A stretch of DNA of 15,270 nucleotides from a crenarchaeote SCGC AAA261-N23 (GCA_000375685.1 AQVQ01000016.1:1-15270), one strand, 5' to 3'; shown: positions 1 to 7,143, numbered from the stretch's first letter. Program-made: numbers and translations. The notes: generated by a model from the letters alone, not told the origin.

Positions 1-138
1 ATCGACTCTTCTATAAAGTTTTGCGTCTATAAAACCTCGATAATTTTCTTTAAGAAAATTAAGAATATTAGAAAATGTATTTTCAAAATCTTTTTCATAA
101 CCTTTTTTAATTTTATAATGAATTCCTACATTTATCAT
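1..138 (-). CDS. Partial antibiotic-biosynthesis-monooxygenase-like (dimeric alpha/beta barrel) protein
   Basis: This is the N-terminal 46 codons of a minus-strand gene that leaves the window at its left edge. The ATG is at 138-136 and the frame is open to base 1. The protein begins MINVGIHYKIKKGYEKDFEN and continues with a helix (FSNILNFLKE) and GFIDAKLYRRVD. A first strand, 'K-x-G-Y-E-x-x-F', a helix and 'GF-x-x-x-x-LYR' are the usual layout of small ferredoxin-fold (ABM or heme-degrading-monooxygenase-like) proteins. An A/T-rich TATA-like stretch lies at about 164-172 on the minus strand, a suitable distance for a leaderless start. The upstream flank (139 onwards) is the decayed oxidoreductase copy. 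The enzymatic role cannot be inferred because the C-terminal half is missing. The start is well supported; the family call is moderate. Confidence 0.6.
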   Translation of the reverse strand, partial: MINVGIHYKIKKGYEKDFENTFSNILNFLKENYRGFIDAKLYRRVD

Positions 139-194
139 ATTAAAATACTAGCTTTACAGCTAATAAATGTTATACTGCAACGTTTAACCTTTGA

Positions 195-1220
195 TATTGA
201 AAAGAGCAAGAAGGAGATATCAAAGTTTTCATCTAAAGACGCGATTGCATACGAAATATGGAATAAATTTTGGTCCAATTTTGTTGAAATAGTAAATGTA
301 TTATCTTTAAGGCAACCAATTTCTATATTTAACGCAGAAGAAATTTTGCTTTTACTTGAAGAAATAGGTAAAAAGATTAATTTAAATGATTTTAGCATAG
401 AAGATTTTCAAAGAGTTATCCTCTCTGATGCAAAAAGTTTACTGGATGAATATTTTGAATCTGATGAATTGAAAGCAGCGTTGAGCGAAGATGCAATTAT
501 TGGATCTTATATAACTCCTTCTATGCCAGGCAGTGCTTATCTTTTAGCTCATCATTTAATGGGAGAAGTTAATGGAATAAAAGGTAGTTGGGGTTATGTA
601 AAAGGTGGTATGGGAGGACTTACAGAAGCATTAAGAAAAATGCGCTATTGATTTAGGCGTTAGCATATTTCCTTCCAAGCTAGTAAAGAAGATATTGGTT
701 AAATGCAATAAAGCTATTGGTATTGAGACAAAGGATGGTAAAGTATATGAAGCGAAGTATATAGTATCTAATGTAGATGTGAAGACAACATTTCTTAAGC
801 TTATTGATGAAGATGAACAACCGACAGAGATATTAAACAAAATTAAAACATAAAAGCAAGAGGAGTATCATTTAAAATCCCAGGAATAAAATTGAAGAAC
901 TGCCAAATTATTTAGATTTAGGCAAAAGTTTGCAACCGCAACATATTGCATTAGCATTAATACTGCCAAGTATTGAGTATGTAGAAAAAGAAAGCTTTTA
1001 GAGATTTGCTTGATAATAAGCCTTCTAAAGAACCTTTTGTATCCATAAATATTCAATCTAGTTTATAGGTTTAAAGTTGGGAGCAAATTCTCTTATTTTG
1101 TCAAATATTACATTCTCAAAATCTTCCTTATTATCTTGCCAATTGTAATTATAGGGTGTGTATTGAACAAATAGTGAAAATATATGCTTATTATCACTAG
1201 AAACGCTTCTGTCTATATAG
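195..1220 (+). pseudogene. Decayed second copy of the COG1233/CrtI-like FAD oxidoreductase
   Basis: The translation matches residues about 102-420 of the intact oxidoreductase at 12086-13726, with near-identical blocks such as ISKFS-KDA, DAKSLLDEYFES, LKAALSEDAI and MGEVNGIKGSWGYVKGGMGG. The N-terminal Rossmann FAD domain is absent; the match begins abruptly near 195. The frame breaks near 637 (one extra A in an A-run), near 850, near 888 and near 998 (a 4-base slip adding GAAA). From about 1066 to 1216 the homologous sequence is on the opposite strand (it reads DNKHIFSLFVQY in reverse), so a block has been inverted. The C-terminal FAD motif is missing. A short open stretch at 1218-1289 ending LSEDDLENVVT* may be a diverged continuation (compare LSPKDLEERF) or unrelated. 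It is not functional. Confidence 0.9.
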
Positions 1221-1293
1221 TAAAAATTAATCCGGTTAGCTATACGATTGATAAATTAAGCGAAGATGATTTGGAAAATGTAGTTACATAAAT

Positions 1294-1327
1294 GAAAACC
1301 TCGCCATTTATGGCGGGATGAATAGGC
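1294..1327 (+). mobile_element. TnpB/IS605-type right-end hairpin (relic 1)
   Basis: A GC-rich stem stands out in AT-rich DNA: 1300-1305 pairs with 1312-1317 (CTCGCC against GGCGGG, one G-U pair) and is followed by ATGAAT. This form (CCTCGCC, short loop, GGCGGG, ATGAAT) is typical of right ends of archaeal IS200/IS605-family TnpB elements, where the end also forms the 3' part of the TnpB guide RNA. No intact tnpB lies upstream, so this is a remnant or a small non-autonomous copy. Confidence 0.5.
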
Positions 1328-1605
1328 TTAAATAATTAGAATTTAAATTTCTCTTAGGAAATTCAGTGACGTTCCTCCTAAGCTCGATAGAGGGCTTTAT
1401 GGGACTTAGGTAGGAGCATTCAGCATTGCAATTGTTTAATTTATATGAAGGATTCTTTATAGAATCCAGATATAGGGCTGGCAACCCTTTATATGAAGGT
1501 TTATTTAAACCAGATAAAATGGGGGAAGCTCTGATCCTTCTAATGTCCAGCAAATGCGAGATGTAGCTCCGAATCAATGCTGGAAACCAATGAGCTACTC
1601 TAAAA
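1328..1605 (+). mobile_element. Structured non-coding remnant, probably the 3' part of a dead tnpB and its guide-RNA region
   Basis: The stretch lies between two right-end hairpins and holds no convincing gene. It is rich in short structures: arms at 1353-1359 and 1376-1382 (CTTAGGA/TCCTAAG), a perfect 7-base stem at 1450-1456 and 1461-1467 (GGATTCT/AGAATCC, loop TTAT), and a 12-base direct repeat TTTATATGAAGG at 1440-1451 and 1488-1499. The plus-strand reading frame at about 1519-1623 (GGSSDPSNVQQMRD, then CWKPMSYSKRRPSPF*) runs into the next hairpin, as TnpB C-terminal tails usually do. Assignment to TnpB is an inference from this geometry. Confidence 0.35.
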
Positions 1606-1645
1606 GGAGACCCTCACCTTTCTAGGGTGGGAAGGAGGTCAGAAC
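1606..1645 (+). mobile_element. TnpB/IS605-type right-end hairpin (relic 2), abutting the dinB 3' fragment
   Basis: The stem 1613-1618/1626-1631 (CTCACC against GGTGGG, one G-U pair) is followed by GAAGGAGGTCAGAAC. Relic 3 has the same order: hairpin with CTAGGG, purine run, GTCAGAAC. The shared tail suggests that both are right ends of the same element family. DinB-like coding sequence starts immediately after it, so the element end marks a junction inside a former gene. Confidence 0.5.
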
Positions 1646-1646
1646 A

Positions 1647-1733
1647 CAGGGGTGAATTGAATGCCCTTCTCTGGCAACAAGATATTGAACTTCCTATAAC
1701 AGAATATCATGAATGGTTGGAGGAAAAAAGCTA
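1647..1733 (+). pseudogene. 3' fragment of a DinB-family gene
   Basis: The frame reads HRGELNALLWQQDIELPIT and then EYHEWLEEKS followed by a TAG stop. 'HRGE-x-x-x-x-LWQ-x-D-x-x-P' is the conserved C-terminal end of archaeal DinB/YfiT-like four-helix-bundle proteins, where it normally follows an EEELQ segment. Nothing DinB-like lies upstream; the sequence before it is relic 2. The matching 5' piece, lacking exactly this end, is at 6300-6634 on the minus strand. I take the two as halves of one broken gene, or of two close paralogues. Confidence 0.7.
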
Positions 1734-1803
1734 GTATTTTCGTTAAAATTTTTAGAATTGAAAAGTATCAGATTTAATATTTTAATAATTTAACTTATAC
1801 AAT

Positions 1804-1842
1804 TGAAAGCCTCGTCTTCTAGGGCGGGGAGAAGTCAGAACG
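1804..1842 (+). mobile_element. TnpB/IS605-type right-end hairpin (relic 3)
   Basis: The stem 1810-1816/1823-1829 (CCTCGTC against GGCGGGG with two G-U pairs) has a TTCTAG loop and is followed by AGAAGTCAGAACG, the same tail as relic 2. There is no transposase gene beside it. The bases from 1843 to 1946 hold only a short open stretch (ending CGVAFR*) that I cannot assign. Confidence 0.5.
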
Positions 1843-1946
1843 TTTTAAAAGCAAAAAGATTCAAATAATCGTATATGCAATAACCTTTCCAGAAGTTTGC
1901 GGTGTAGCTTTTAGATAAAAGTAAGGATTGCTTCTTTTATTAAACA

Positions 1947-2492
1947 TTAAAGCGTTAATTTCTTAGCCGCCTCTCTATGTATTGGATCTACAAATTCGTA
2001 TTTTTCATTCTCTTTTACTAATATACTTAGACCCATCAATCTACCTAAGCTATGATATAGTGTTTTATTGTGAACACGCGTACCTGTCCAGACTTCAACA
2101 GCTCTCTTTATTGCACTCCAATTCTTATATCCCATAGCAACAGCTCTTAGAATATGTTTGTAAAGCTTACCATACATTATGATTTTATTTAATTCGCCGC
2201 TAGCCATCTCTATGGCTTCTTCTAATACTTTGTCTAATACATCAAACCTCTTGTTCTGAACAGCCTTATATCCATAGAATGCAAGCCAACCAGGTGTTCC
2301 ATTCAACACATTAACAACTTCTTCTAAAATATTCATTGGCGGATGCATTCCTACTTCATTAAAGCCAACTTCTAGAAACCTTATTGAATCTTCTTTCGAA
2401 AATCTACTTAATACAATTTCATCTCTTACCCTTCCATAAAGAGGACTAGTATAGTTGTCAAACTCAAGAAAGTGACGCTTATAAAAAAACAA
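1947..2492 (-). pseudogene. C-terminal half of an archaeal AAA+ ATPase (Archaeal ATPase, PF01637 type), N-terminus lost
   Basis: The 181-residue frame contains YTSPLYGRVRDEIVLSRFS, the sensor-side sequence that in full-length archaeal ATPases (roughly 350 residues) follows the Walker A and B half. It is followed by the helical part (LNGTPGWLAFYG, EEAIEMASGELNKI) and a winged-helix-like end (SAIKRAVEVWTG, LYHSLGRLMGLSILV, YEFVDPIHREAAKKL). No P-loop is present and none can be read upstream on this strand. Just beyond its 5' edge the opposite strand reads like the end of another gene (TIEYGRSIVEGRPKHRIYKE, stop at 2558-2560), so a recombination junction near 2470-2490 is likely. Without the nucleotide-binding half it cannot act as an ATPase. 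The family call is firm. Confidence 0.75.
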
Positions 2493-2556
2493 TAGAGTAT
2501 GGAAGAAGTATAGTTGAAGGAAGACCTAAGCACAGAATTTATAAAGAAATACAGAG

Positions 2557-3504
2557 TTAAACATTTCTTTCAATTTTTTTAAAGTAGAAGTAAAAATAAT
2601 AAGCTAGAAATATACCTACCAATGTTCCACCTATGATAGTTGCTTGAAACATTGCAACTTGTATGGCCGAATTCGGGAAGTAATCTATCACGTTAATTTT
2701 TCCTCCAAATAAATATGGAAGGATGGCTTTTTCAGTTATACCCACTGTTAAACTCATAAGAATCAAGTAAAGAATTTTATTTCTAGCATATTTTCTAGTA
2801 TAATAGAATTGATTCATCACAGGGATTATTAAAGTGAAAACAATAGGAAGGATAAGGTAATTGTAAAATTTGAAATTTGTGAAGTAAATAAAAGATAAAG
2901 AATTCATCAATACTCCAAACACTGTCAAAGATAAAGATAATTTGTAATTCTTCTCAACTCTGAAGAAAGAATGTGCTAGACCAAAATAAATTAAAGCACT
3001 TCCTAACACGAATCCAGCATCTGGCCAATATGATAAATATTGGAATAAATCAAAGCTATAATTGTTTAAATCAACTCCTACACCAGAGATTAAAGAGCCA
3101 TAAGCAATTAATAGCAATGTTCCTAATATGAGCGTTACAAATCCATATAGTTTATAAAGCTGTTCTTCAGTTATTGCGAAAGTTTTTCCAATAAATTCAG
3201 CAAATATTATGAAACCATTTCTTGCTCCGTATACAAATATGAATAACAATATGTAAGGTATGTAGACATAAGCTAATATTGGTATAAGGCTGGGTACCAA
3301 GGCTTCTACATTTACTACGTAAAATACTAAGAACGTTCCAGTTATTTCCCATATCGGAACAATAAATTTCTTTATTTCTTCATTTGTTTCTTTGTAGTAA
3401 AAAATAAGCATAGATCCTGCCATAAGTTCAGTCGATGCTATAGTAAAAAATATTGCAAATATTGAAGCATTGAAAAATAATTCTAAATTTTCAAGAAGTG
3501 TCAT
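2557..3504 (-). CDS. cydB: Cytochrome bd-type oxidase subunit II (CydB-like, divergent)
   Basis: This 315-residue protein has about eight predicted membrane helices. It starts 4 bases inside the end of cydA (ATGA overlap), so the two are translationally coupled. It should be the second, non-catalytic subunit that stabilises the heme-bearing CydA in the cytoplasmic membrane during quinol oxidation and reduction of O2 to water. Similarity to classic CydB is weak: ELMAGSML near residue 28 sits where CydB has its DGFDLGVGML signature, and the segment ending YGARNGFIIFAEF (about 95-107) resembles the 'RG-x-A-x-EFR' loop. The CydB WDGNQ motif is not seen. It does not read as a second CydA copy (no FHILF-type first helix), which argues against the archaeal CydAA' arrangement, but that alternative is not fully excluded. 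Confidence 0.7.
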   Translation of the reverse strand: MTLLENLELFFNASIFAIFFTIASTELMAGSMLIFYYKETNEEIKKFIVPIWEITGTFLVFYVVNVEALVPSLIPILAYVYIPYILLFIFVYGARNGFIIFAEFIGKTFAITEEQLYKLYGFVTLILGTLLLIAYGSLISGVGVDLNNYSFDLFQYLSYWPDAGFVLGSALIYFGLAHSFFRVEKNYKLSLSLTVFGVLMNSLSFIYFTNFKFYNYLILPIVFTLIIPVMNQFYYTRKYARNKILYLILMSLTVGITEKAILPYLFGGKINVIDYFPNSAIQVAMFQATIIGGTLVGIFLAYYFYFYFKKIERNV

Positions 3505-4832
3505 ACATTAGAAATTTCCTCTACTTTAACTTTCAAAATCTTAAGAATATACAAAATAGTAATTGGTATTGATACTAAATAAAAGACCATTATACTAAAT
3601 CCTATTGGTATAATAACGCTTGATACATTAGCAGCTTCTTCTACAGTCATTACATTGTAAATTATCCATGGCTGTCTTCCAACTTCATTGGTAACCCATC
3701 CTGCATCGTAAACTGCCATTGCTAAGAATCCTGATATTATCGAGCCATTTATTATCGTTCTTTTGTTAAAAATATCTTTCTTAAAGATTATAGAGACGAA
3801 TAATATTAAAGCAAAGATACCCAAAAGAATACCACCAAAAACCATTAGATCGAATGTTAAATGAATATACAAAGGTGGCCATAAGCTAGCAGGATATTCA
3901 TAAAGTCCTGGCAAGTATCCATTTCCGCTGGGAAAATAAGCTAATAAAGACTGAAGGTTGGGTATTGAAATATAGAAATAAGTTGAATTGTTATAGTATA
4001 ATCCTCCTATTAATTCTGGAGCATTGCTAGTAGCAGGATAAAAGTTCAATTCAATAGCTGCATATTTTAATGGTTGTTCAGTAAGTAACATTAGTTCAGT
4101 AAAATGACCACTAATTCCTGCTAAGAGAATCGAAATCCCTGCAAATATTGAAGATGTTTTCATTCCGTTTTTCATAATCTCAGCAATTCTATCCTTGGTT
4201 TTTTTGTAATAATATGAAAAGATAGCTAGCATCATAAATCCTGCAGCTGCATATGTTGTTGTAATTACATGATATTCTTCGCTCCATGTAGAAGGTCCGT
4301 TAAATACTGCCCAAGGGTTAACGTCTGTTATTTTACCTGTTGATATAAAATTAGCAATGTTAAAACCTGTTGGTGTGTTCATAAAAGCATTTATCATAGT
4401 TATTAATATTGCAGATGAAGCAGTTCCTATGATTACAAGAATTGAAAGGAACCAATGTGCATATAAATTTTTAAAATTTTCCCAAAAATAGAAATACATA
4501 ATTAGTGCTATTGTTTCAAGGAAAAACGCAAAAACTTCTACATAAAAAGGTAATATAGCTACTTGACTAGCTACAGCCATAAATTTTGGGAATAAAGAAA
4601 ATAGTTCGAATGCAATCAAAGTACCGCTAGCTGTTCCAAACGCGAAAGATAGAACAAGTGCTTTAGCAAGTTTTTTAGCTAATACTTTATATTCTATCTT
4701 TTTACTTTTAATATACCTAAGTTCATATATTGAGACAAGAATCGAAAGACCCATCGTAATAGTAACAAATATCATATGAAAAGCCATTGAAAGAGCAAAG
4801 AACAGCCTATCAAACGTAACAGGGTCTAACAT
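3501..4832 (-). CDS. cydA: Cytochrome bd-type quinol oxidase subunit I (CydA)
   Basis: The 443-residue protein has about nine membrane helices and the key CydA residues: His19 (ALSMAFHM, heme b595/d side), Glu99 and Glu106 in YVEVFAFFLE (proton path), His188 (EEYHVITT) and Met330 (FDLMVFGG) as probable heme b558 ligands, the Q-loop core EQPLKYAAIE (about 252-261) and the C-terminal GRQPWIIYN (385-393). The Q-loop is of the short type. Arg of the usual FRxMVG motif is replaced (FDLMVF). It transfers electrons from membrane quinol to O2. A TATA box 26 bases upstream of the ATG indicates a leaderless transcript that continues into the CydB-like gene. The identification is firm; whether d heme is present cannot be told from sequence. 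Confidence 0.93.
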   Translation of the reverse strand: MLDPVTFDRLFFALSMAFHMIFVTITMGLSILVSIYELRYIKSKKIEYKVLAKKLAKALVLSFAFGTASGTLIAFELFSLFPKFMAVASQVAILPFYVEVFAFFLETIALIMYFYFWENFKNLYAHWFLSILVIIGTASSAILITMINAFMNTPTGFNIANFISTGKITDVNPWAVFNGPSTWSEEYHVITTTYAAAGFMMLAIFSYYYKKTKDRIAEIMKNGMKTSSIFAGISILLAGISGHFTELMLLTEQPLKYAAIELNFYPATSNAPELIGGLYYNNSTYFYISIPNLQSLLAYFPSGNGYLPGLYEYPASLWPPLYIHLTFDLMVFGGILLGIFALILFVSIIFKKDIFNKRTIINGSIISGFLAMAVYDAGWVTNEVGRQPWIIYNVMTVEEAANVSSVIIPIGFSIMVFYLVSIPITILYILKILKVKVEEISNV

Positions 4833-4857
4833 TCTATGAAAATTTTAATCTACATAA

Positions 4858-4867
4858 TTTATAAATA
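4858..4867 (-). promoter_or_regulatory. TATA box of the cydAB operon
   Basis: On the minus strand this reads TATTTATAAA, beginning about 26 bases upstream of the cydA ATG. That is the expected spacing for a leaderless crenarchaeal transcript. No Shine-Dalgarno sequence lies between it and the start. Confidence 0.55.
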
Positions 4868-5227
4868 TAGCGTAATCATAAAGTTATAGTAATAGACATC
4901 AATTCAGGATAATTTAGCTAAAATATTTATAAATATTATAATTCTAACATAAATATTATTCTGTATGACAATATTTTCATATAAATATAAATAATGCTTT
5001 TTCTATACAATATTAAAAATTTTTTCTAATTAATAATATTTCAATTATCAGTGCTAAGTAAGTTTAGATATAAGATTATTCTGAACTAGGACTGTTGATG
5101 ATTTTACCTAATGCCTCCAATACCTAATTTCCAAAAATATTTATATAAAAAGGTTTCCAATTTTATCAATGAATAATAATAATTTAATAGTCGTTTAAAT
5201 CAAATTTTTAATTGTTAACAAATTGCA
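4868..5227. other. AT-rich intergenic region between divergent cydA and the MTHFS-family gene
   Basis: About 360 bases without a convincing gene. It contains several overlapping ATTTATAAATAT-type stretches (for example around 4924-4940). Nearer the right gene there is a repeated octamer TACCTAAT (5105-5112 and 5121-5128), then a strong TATA box at 5140-5149 and a 9-codon frame at 5169-5198. I see no stable hairpin or RNA gene. Confidence 0.4.
5140..5149 (+). promoter_or_regulatory. TATA box upstream of the MTHFS-family gene
   Basis: TTTATATAAA preceded by an A-run (a possible BRE) would place a transcript start near 5169. This gives either a leader of about 60 bases for the gene at 5228, or a leaderless mini-frame at 5169-5198. 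TTTCCAA flanks it on both sides (5128-5134 and 5154-5160). Confidence 0.45.
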
Positions 5228-5953
5228 ATGCAAGCATCAAAAATTAAGCAAGAAATTAGGAAAAGAGTTTGGGATTTTATGGAAAAAAATAACATAGCTA
5301 CTTTCCCAAGGCCTGTTTATAATAGGATACCTAATTTTGTAGGTTCAGATAAAGCATGCTTGAAAATTTCAGAATTAGATATATTCAAGAAAAGTAAAGT
5401 TATCAAAGTAAATCCCGATGCTCCTCAAAGGAAGATAAGAGAAATTATATTGAAGGAAGGAAAAACGCTGGTATTTGCTACACCTAGATTAAAAGAAGGC
5501 TTTTTAATAATAGACGGATCAAAAATTAATTCTTCAGAAATAAGAACAGCCTCTACGATAAAAGGCGCTTTTTATTATGGAAAAAAATTACATCCCAGTG
5601 AATTGCCAGTTGTCGATTTAATAATTTCTGGTTCTGTAGCTGTTACAAAGAACGGAGAAAGGATAGGTAAAGGGGAAGGATATTCTGAATTAGAATTCGC
5701 TATTCTGCTATATTATAAAAAGATTGATAAAAATATTACAATAATAACCTCAGTTCACGAATCACAAATAGTAGATTTTATTCCACTAGAACCATTCGAT
5801 GTTACGGTTGATATAATAACAACCCCAACGAATGTAATAAAAGTTGAAAGAAAAGCGGAAAGGCCAAATGGAATTTTGTGGGAATTTTTATCTAGTGATA
5901 AGATTGAAGAAATTCCTTTGCTTAAAGAACTTAAATTTCAAAATTATAGCTAA
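5228..5953 (+). CDS. 5-formyltetrahydrofolate cyclo-ligase family protein (archaeal MTHFS/MTHFSD type)
   Basis: The 241-residue protein starts with IKQEIRKRVWDFMEKNNIAT and RIPNFVGSDKA (33-43), the characteristic opening of the archaeal branch of PF01812. It continues with LPVVDLIISGSVAVT (126-140) and the nucleotide-binding motif ERIGKGEGYSELEF (144-157), the counterpart of RLGKGGGYYDRFL in classical enzymes. HESQIVDFIP and the VDIITTP element (about 177-200) follow. Classical members close 5-formyl-THF to 5,10-methenyl-THF using ATP. The archaeal branch lacks the Tyr-Asp of GYYD and its true substrate is unproven; Sulfolobales use a modified folate. The ATG at 5228 fits the family N-terminus. 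It converges with the small gene at 5982-6194. Confidence 0.85.
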   Translation: MQASKIKQEIRKRVWDFMEKNNIATFPRPVYNRIPNFVGSDKACLKISELDIFKKSKVIKVNPDAPQRKIREIILKEGKTLVFATPRLKEGFLIIDGSKINSSEIRTASTIKGAFYYGKKLHPSELPVVDLIISGSVAVTKNGERIGKGEGYSELEFAILLYYKKIDKNITIITSVHESQIVDFIPLEPFDVTVDIITTPTNVIKVERKAERPNGILWEFLSSDKIEEIPLLKELKFQNYS

Positions 5954-5981
5954 ATGATTGACTAATTTAACTAAAAGGGAT

Positions 5982-6194
5982 TTAGAATGCAAATCCCTCT
6001 AAGGCTTTTCTTCTTCTAACCCTCTTTTTTGCCTCATTTACTATATATAGAAATTCCTCAGTTGTTAGTTCTGTGATTCCTTCATCGCAATATTTCCCAG
6101 TTATTTGTTCAATTAATTTGTCTATTTCTTCTCTTTCTTCATGTGTAGATTCTATTCCCAAAGCTTTCAATAATTCCTTAACTTTAATGCTCAT
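5982..6194 (-). CDS. Small uncharacterised protein (70 aa)
   Basis: I do not recognise this protein. It is MSIKVKELLKALGIESTHEE followed by charged helical sequence, an acidic loop with one Cys (GKYCDEGITELTTEEF) and a basic end (KKRVRRRKALEGFAF). It looks like a real soluble helical protein: codon composition resembles its neighbours, and an A/T-rich promoter-like stretch (AATAAATTT on the minus strand, about 6216-6224) lies roughly 25 bases before the ATG. The basic tail (RVRRRK) could contact nucleic acid, which is only a guess. It is convergent with the MTHFS-family gene, 28 bases away, and lies inside the block proposed to have been inverted. Confidence 0.55.
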   Translation of the reverse strand: MSIKVKELLKALGIESTHEEREEIDKLIEQITGKYCDEGITELTTEEFLYIVNEAKKRVRRRKALEGFAF

Positions 6195-6299
6195 TTATTA
6201 TGAAAATATTGAATAACAAATTTATTTCTTTATACATTTGTTAAAAAATAGTTATATTCAATGAAGAAATATATGAGGCCAAAAAATTCAATCTTAAAC

Positions 6300-6634
6300 T
6301 CAAAAGAGGATTGAAAGAAAGTTACTGTATCGATCAAAGAAATCTTTAATCAGCTTTTCTAAGTTTTGCATTTCCTTCTCAACTTCATCTGGACTCTTTA
6401 TTTTTCCTCTTAGAGAATAATACTCGTTTAACTTACCATTTATCATGTAATATAGCCAGTATCTATAGGCATCGATTACGTGAACAAATATATCAACCAA
6501 GCTTGGAAAAGAAGCTCCTCTGTCTTTATATCTTTCTTCTTCAGGCAACTCCTTAAAAATCTTTTCAAAATATTTTCTCCTTACAAACGTATTAAATCAA
6601 AAAACTCTTTAATTAGATCCAACTGTTTATCCAT
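6300..6634 (-). pseudogene. 5' part of a DinB-family gene, frameshifted and C-terminally truncated
   Basis: From the ATG at 6634-6632 the frame reads MDKQLDLIKEFFDLIR and then meets a stop at 6583-6581. One frame over, it continues FVRRKYFEKIFKELPEEERY and then KDRGASFPSLVDIFVHVIDAYRYWLYY to a TGA at 6302-6300. Together these give the first two helices and the 'S-x-x-DIF-x-H-x-x-D-x-x-x-YW' core of an archaeal DinB-like four-helix protein, so a one-base indel near 6585-6590 breaks the gene. The family usually runs to about 155-165 residues. Here it stops at about 110 and lacks the last helix with EEELQHRGELN, which is found instead at 1647-1733 on the other strand. Members are metal-binding proteins of mostly unknown function. 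The downstream 82-residue frame alone could start at a TTG (6548). Confidence 0.7.
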
Positions 6635-7143
6635 GATTTTTATTCCGGCTTAACACTAATATTCTTTCAGGGATTGAAGATTACTCTTTTAAGCAATAAG
6701 TTAGAATTAAGAATTACTTATTCTATTCTTCTGATTAAGCTGATTTATCCATGCTCTTTTAAGATCTCTCTAATTAAGACAAAGATCAAATTTTACTACT
6801 TGTCAATATATTGACTAGATTCTTCAATAATCTTGTCAATATCAAGTCTAATTGAGGATAATCGGTACTGAAGACTTAATTTTCTAATCAATCTAGTTAA
6901 AAAAGCCAAGAAATAACTTCAGATTAATCTATGAAATATTTAAGAATTAATTTAACTGAGGAAATTAAAAAGAGATACTTAATTAAGCAAAATTAAAAAG
7001 CCTGATTCTGTTTTAAGAATTGAAACAATTTGGATGCCACGATTACTTTTCTTTTAAGAAAAAACCATTTACAAGAAACTTTGATACAATAAGCCTAATA
7101 AAAAATAAAGAAGGGTTGTTAATTAATTATAGTTGATTTAAAC
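6635..7143. other. Gene-free AT-rich region with palindromes and short repeats
   Basis: No reading frame here looks coding on either strand. Visible structure: a perfect 14-base palindrome GTCAATATATTGAC at 6802-6815; the 11-mer CTTGTCAATAT at 6799-6809 and again at 6832-6842; CTCTTTTAAG at 6684-6693 and 6754-6763; and many copies of TCTAATTAAG-like words. No C/D-box guide RNA, tRNA or CRISPR repeat could be made out. It contains the upstream regions of both the minus-strand dinB remnant and the PhoH gene. Confidence 0.4.

Noticed and set aside
118..651. A 177-codon plus-strand frame as an intact gene
   Set aside because: Its first 25 codons lie over the minus-strand monooxygenase-like gene and its upstream region, and its body is the middle of the oxidoreductase homology, which continues in other frames after 637. 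It is part of a pseudogene.
1308..1577. An 89-codon minus-strand frame
   Set aside because: It runs through the structured insertion-sequence remnant and its first right-end hairpin; the sequence has low-complexity composition and no recognisable domain. It is a chance opening.
5093..5160. C/D-box guide RNA starting at a TTGATGA word
   Set aside because: No CTGA D or D' box and no second UGAUGA follow at the right distance.
6240..6330. Frameshifted continuation of the minus-strand dinB remnant beyond 6300
   Set aside because: The alternative frame (TVTFFQSSFEFKIEFFG and on) is Phe-rich and does not contain the DinB C-terminal motif; that motif is at 1647-1733 instead.
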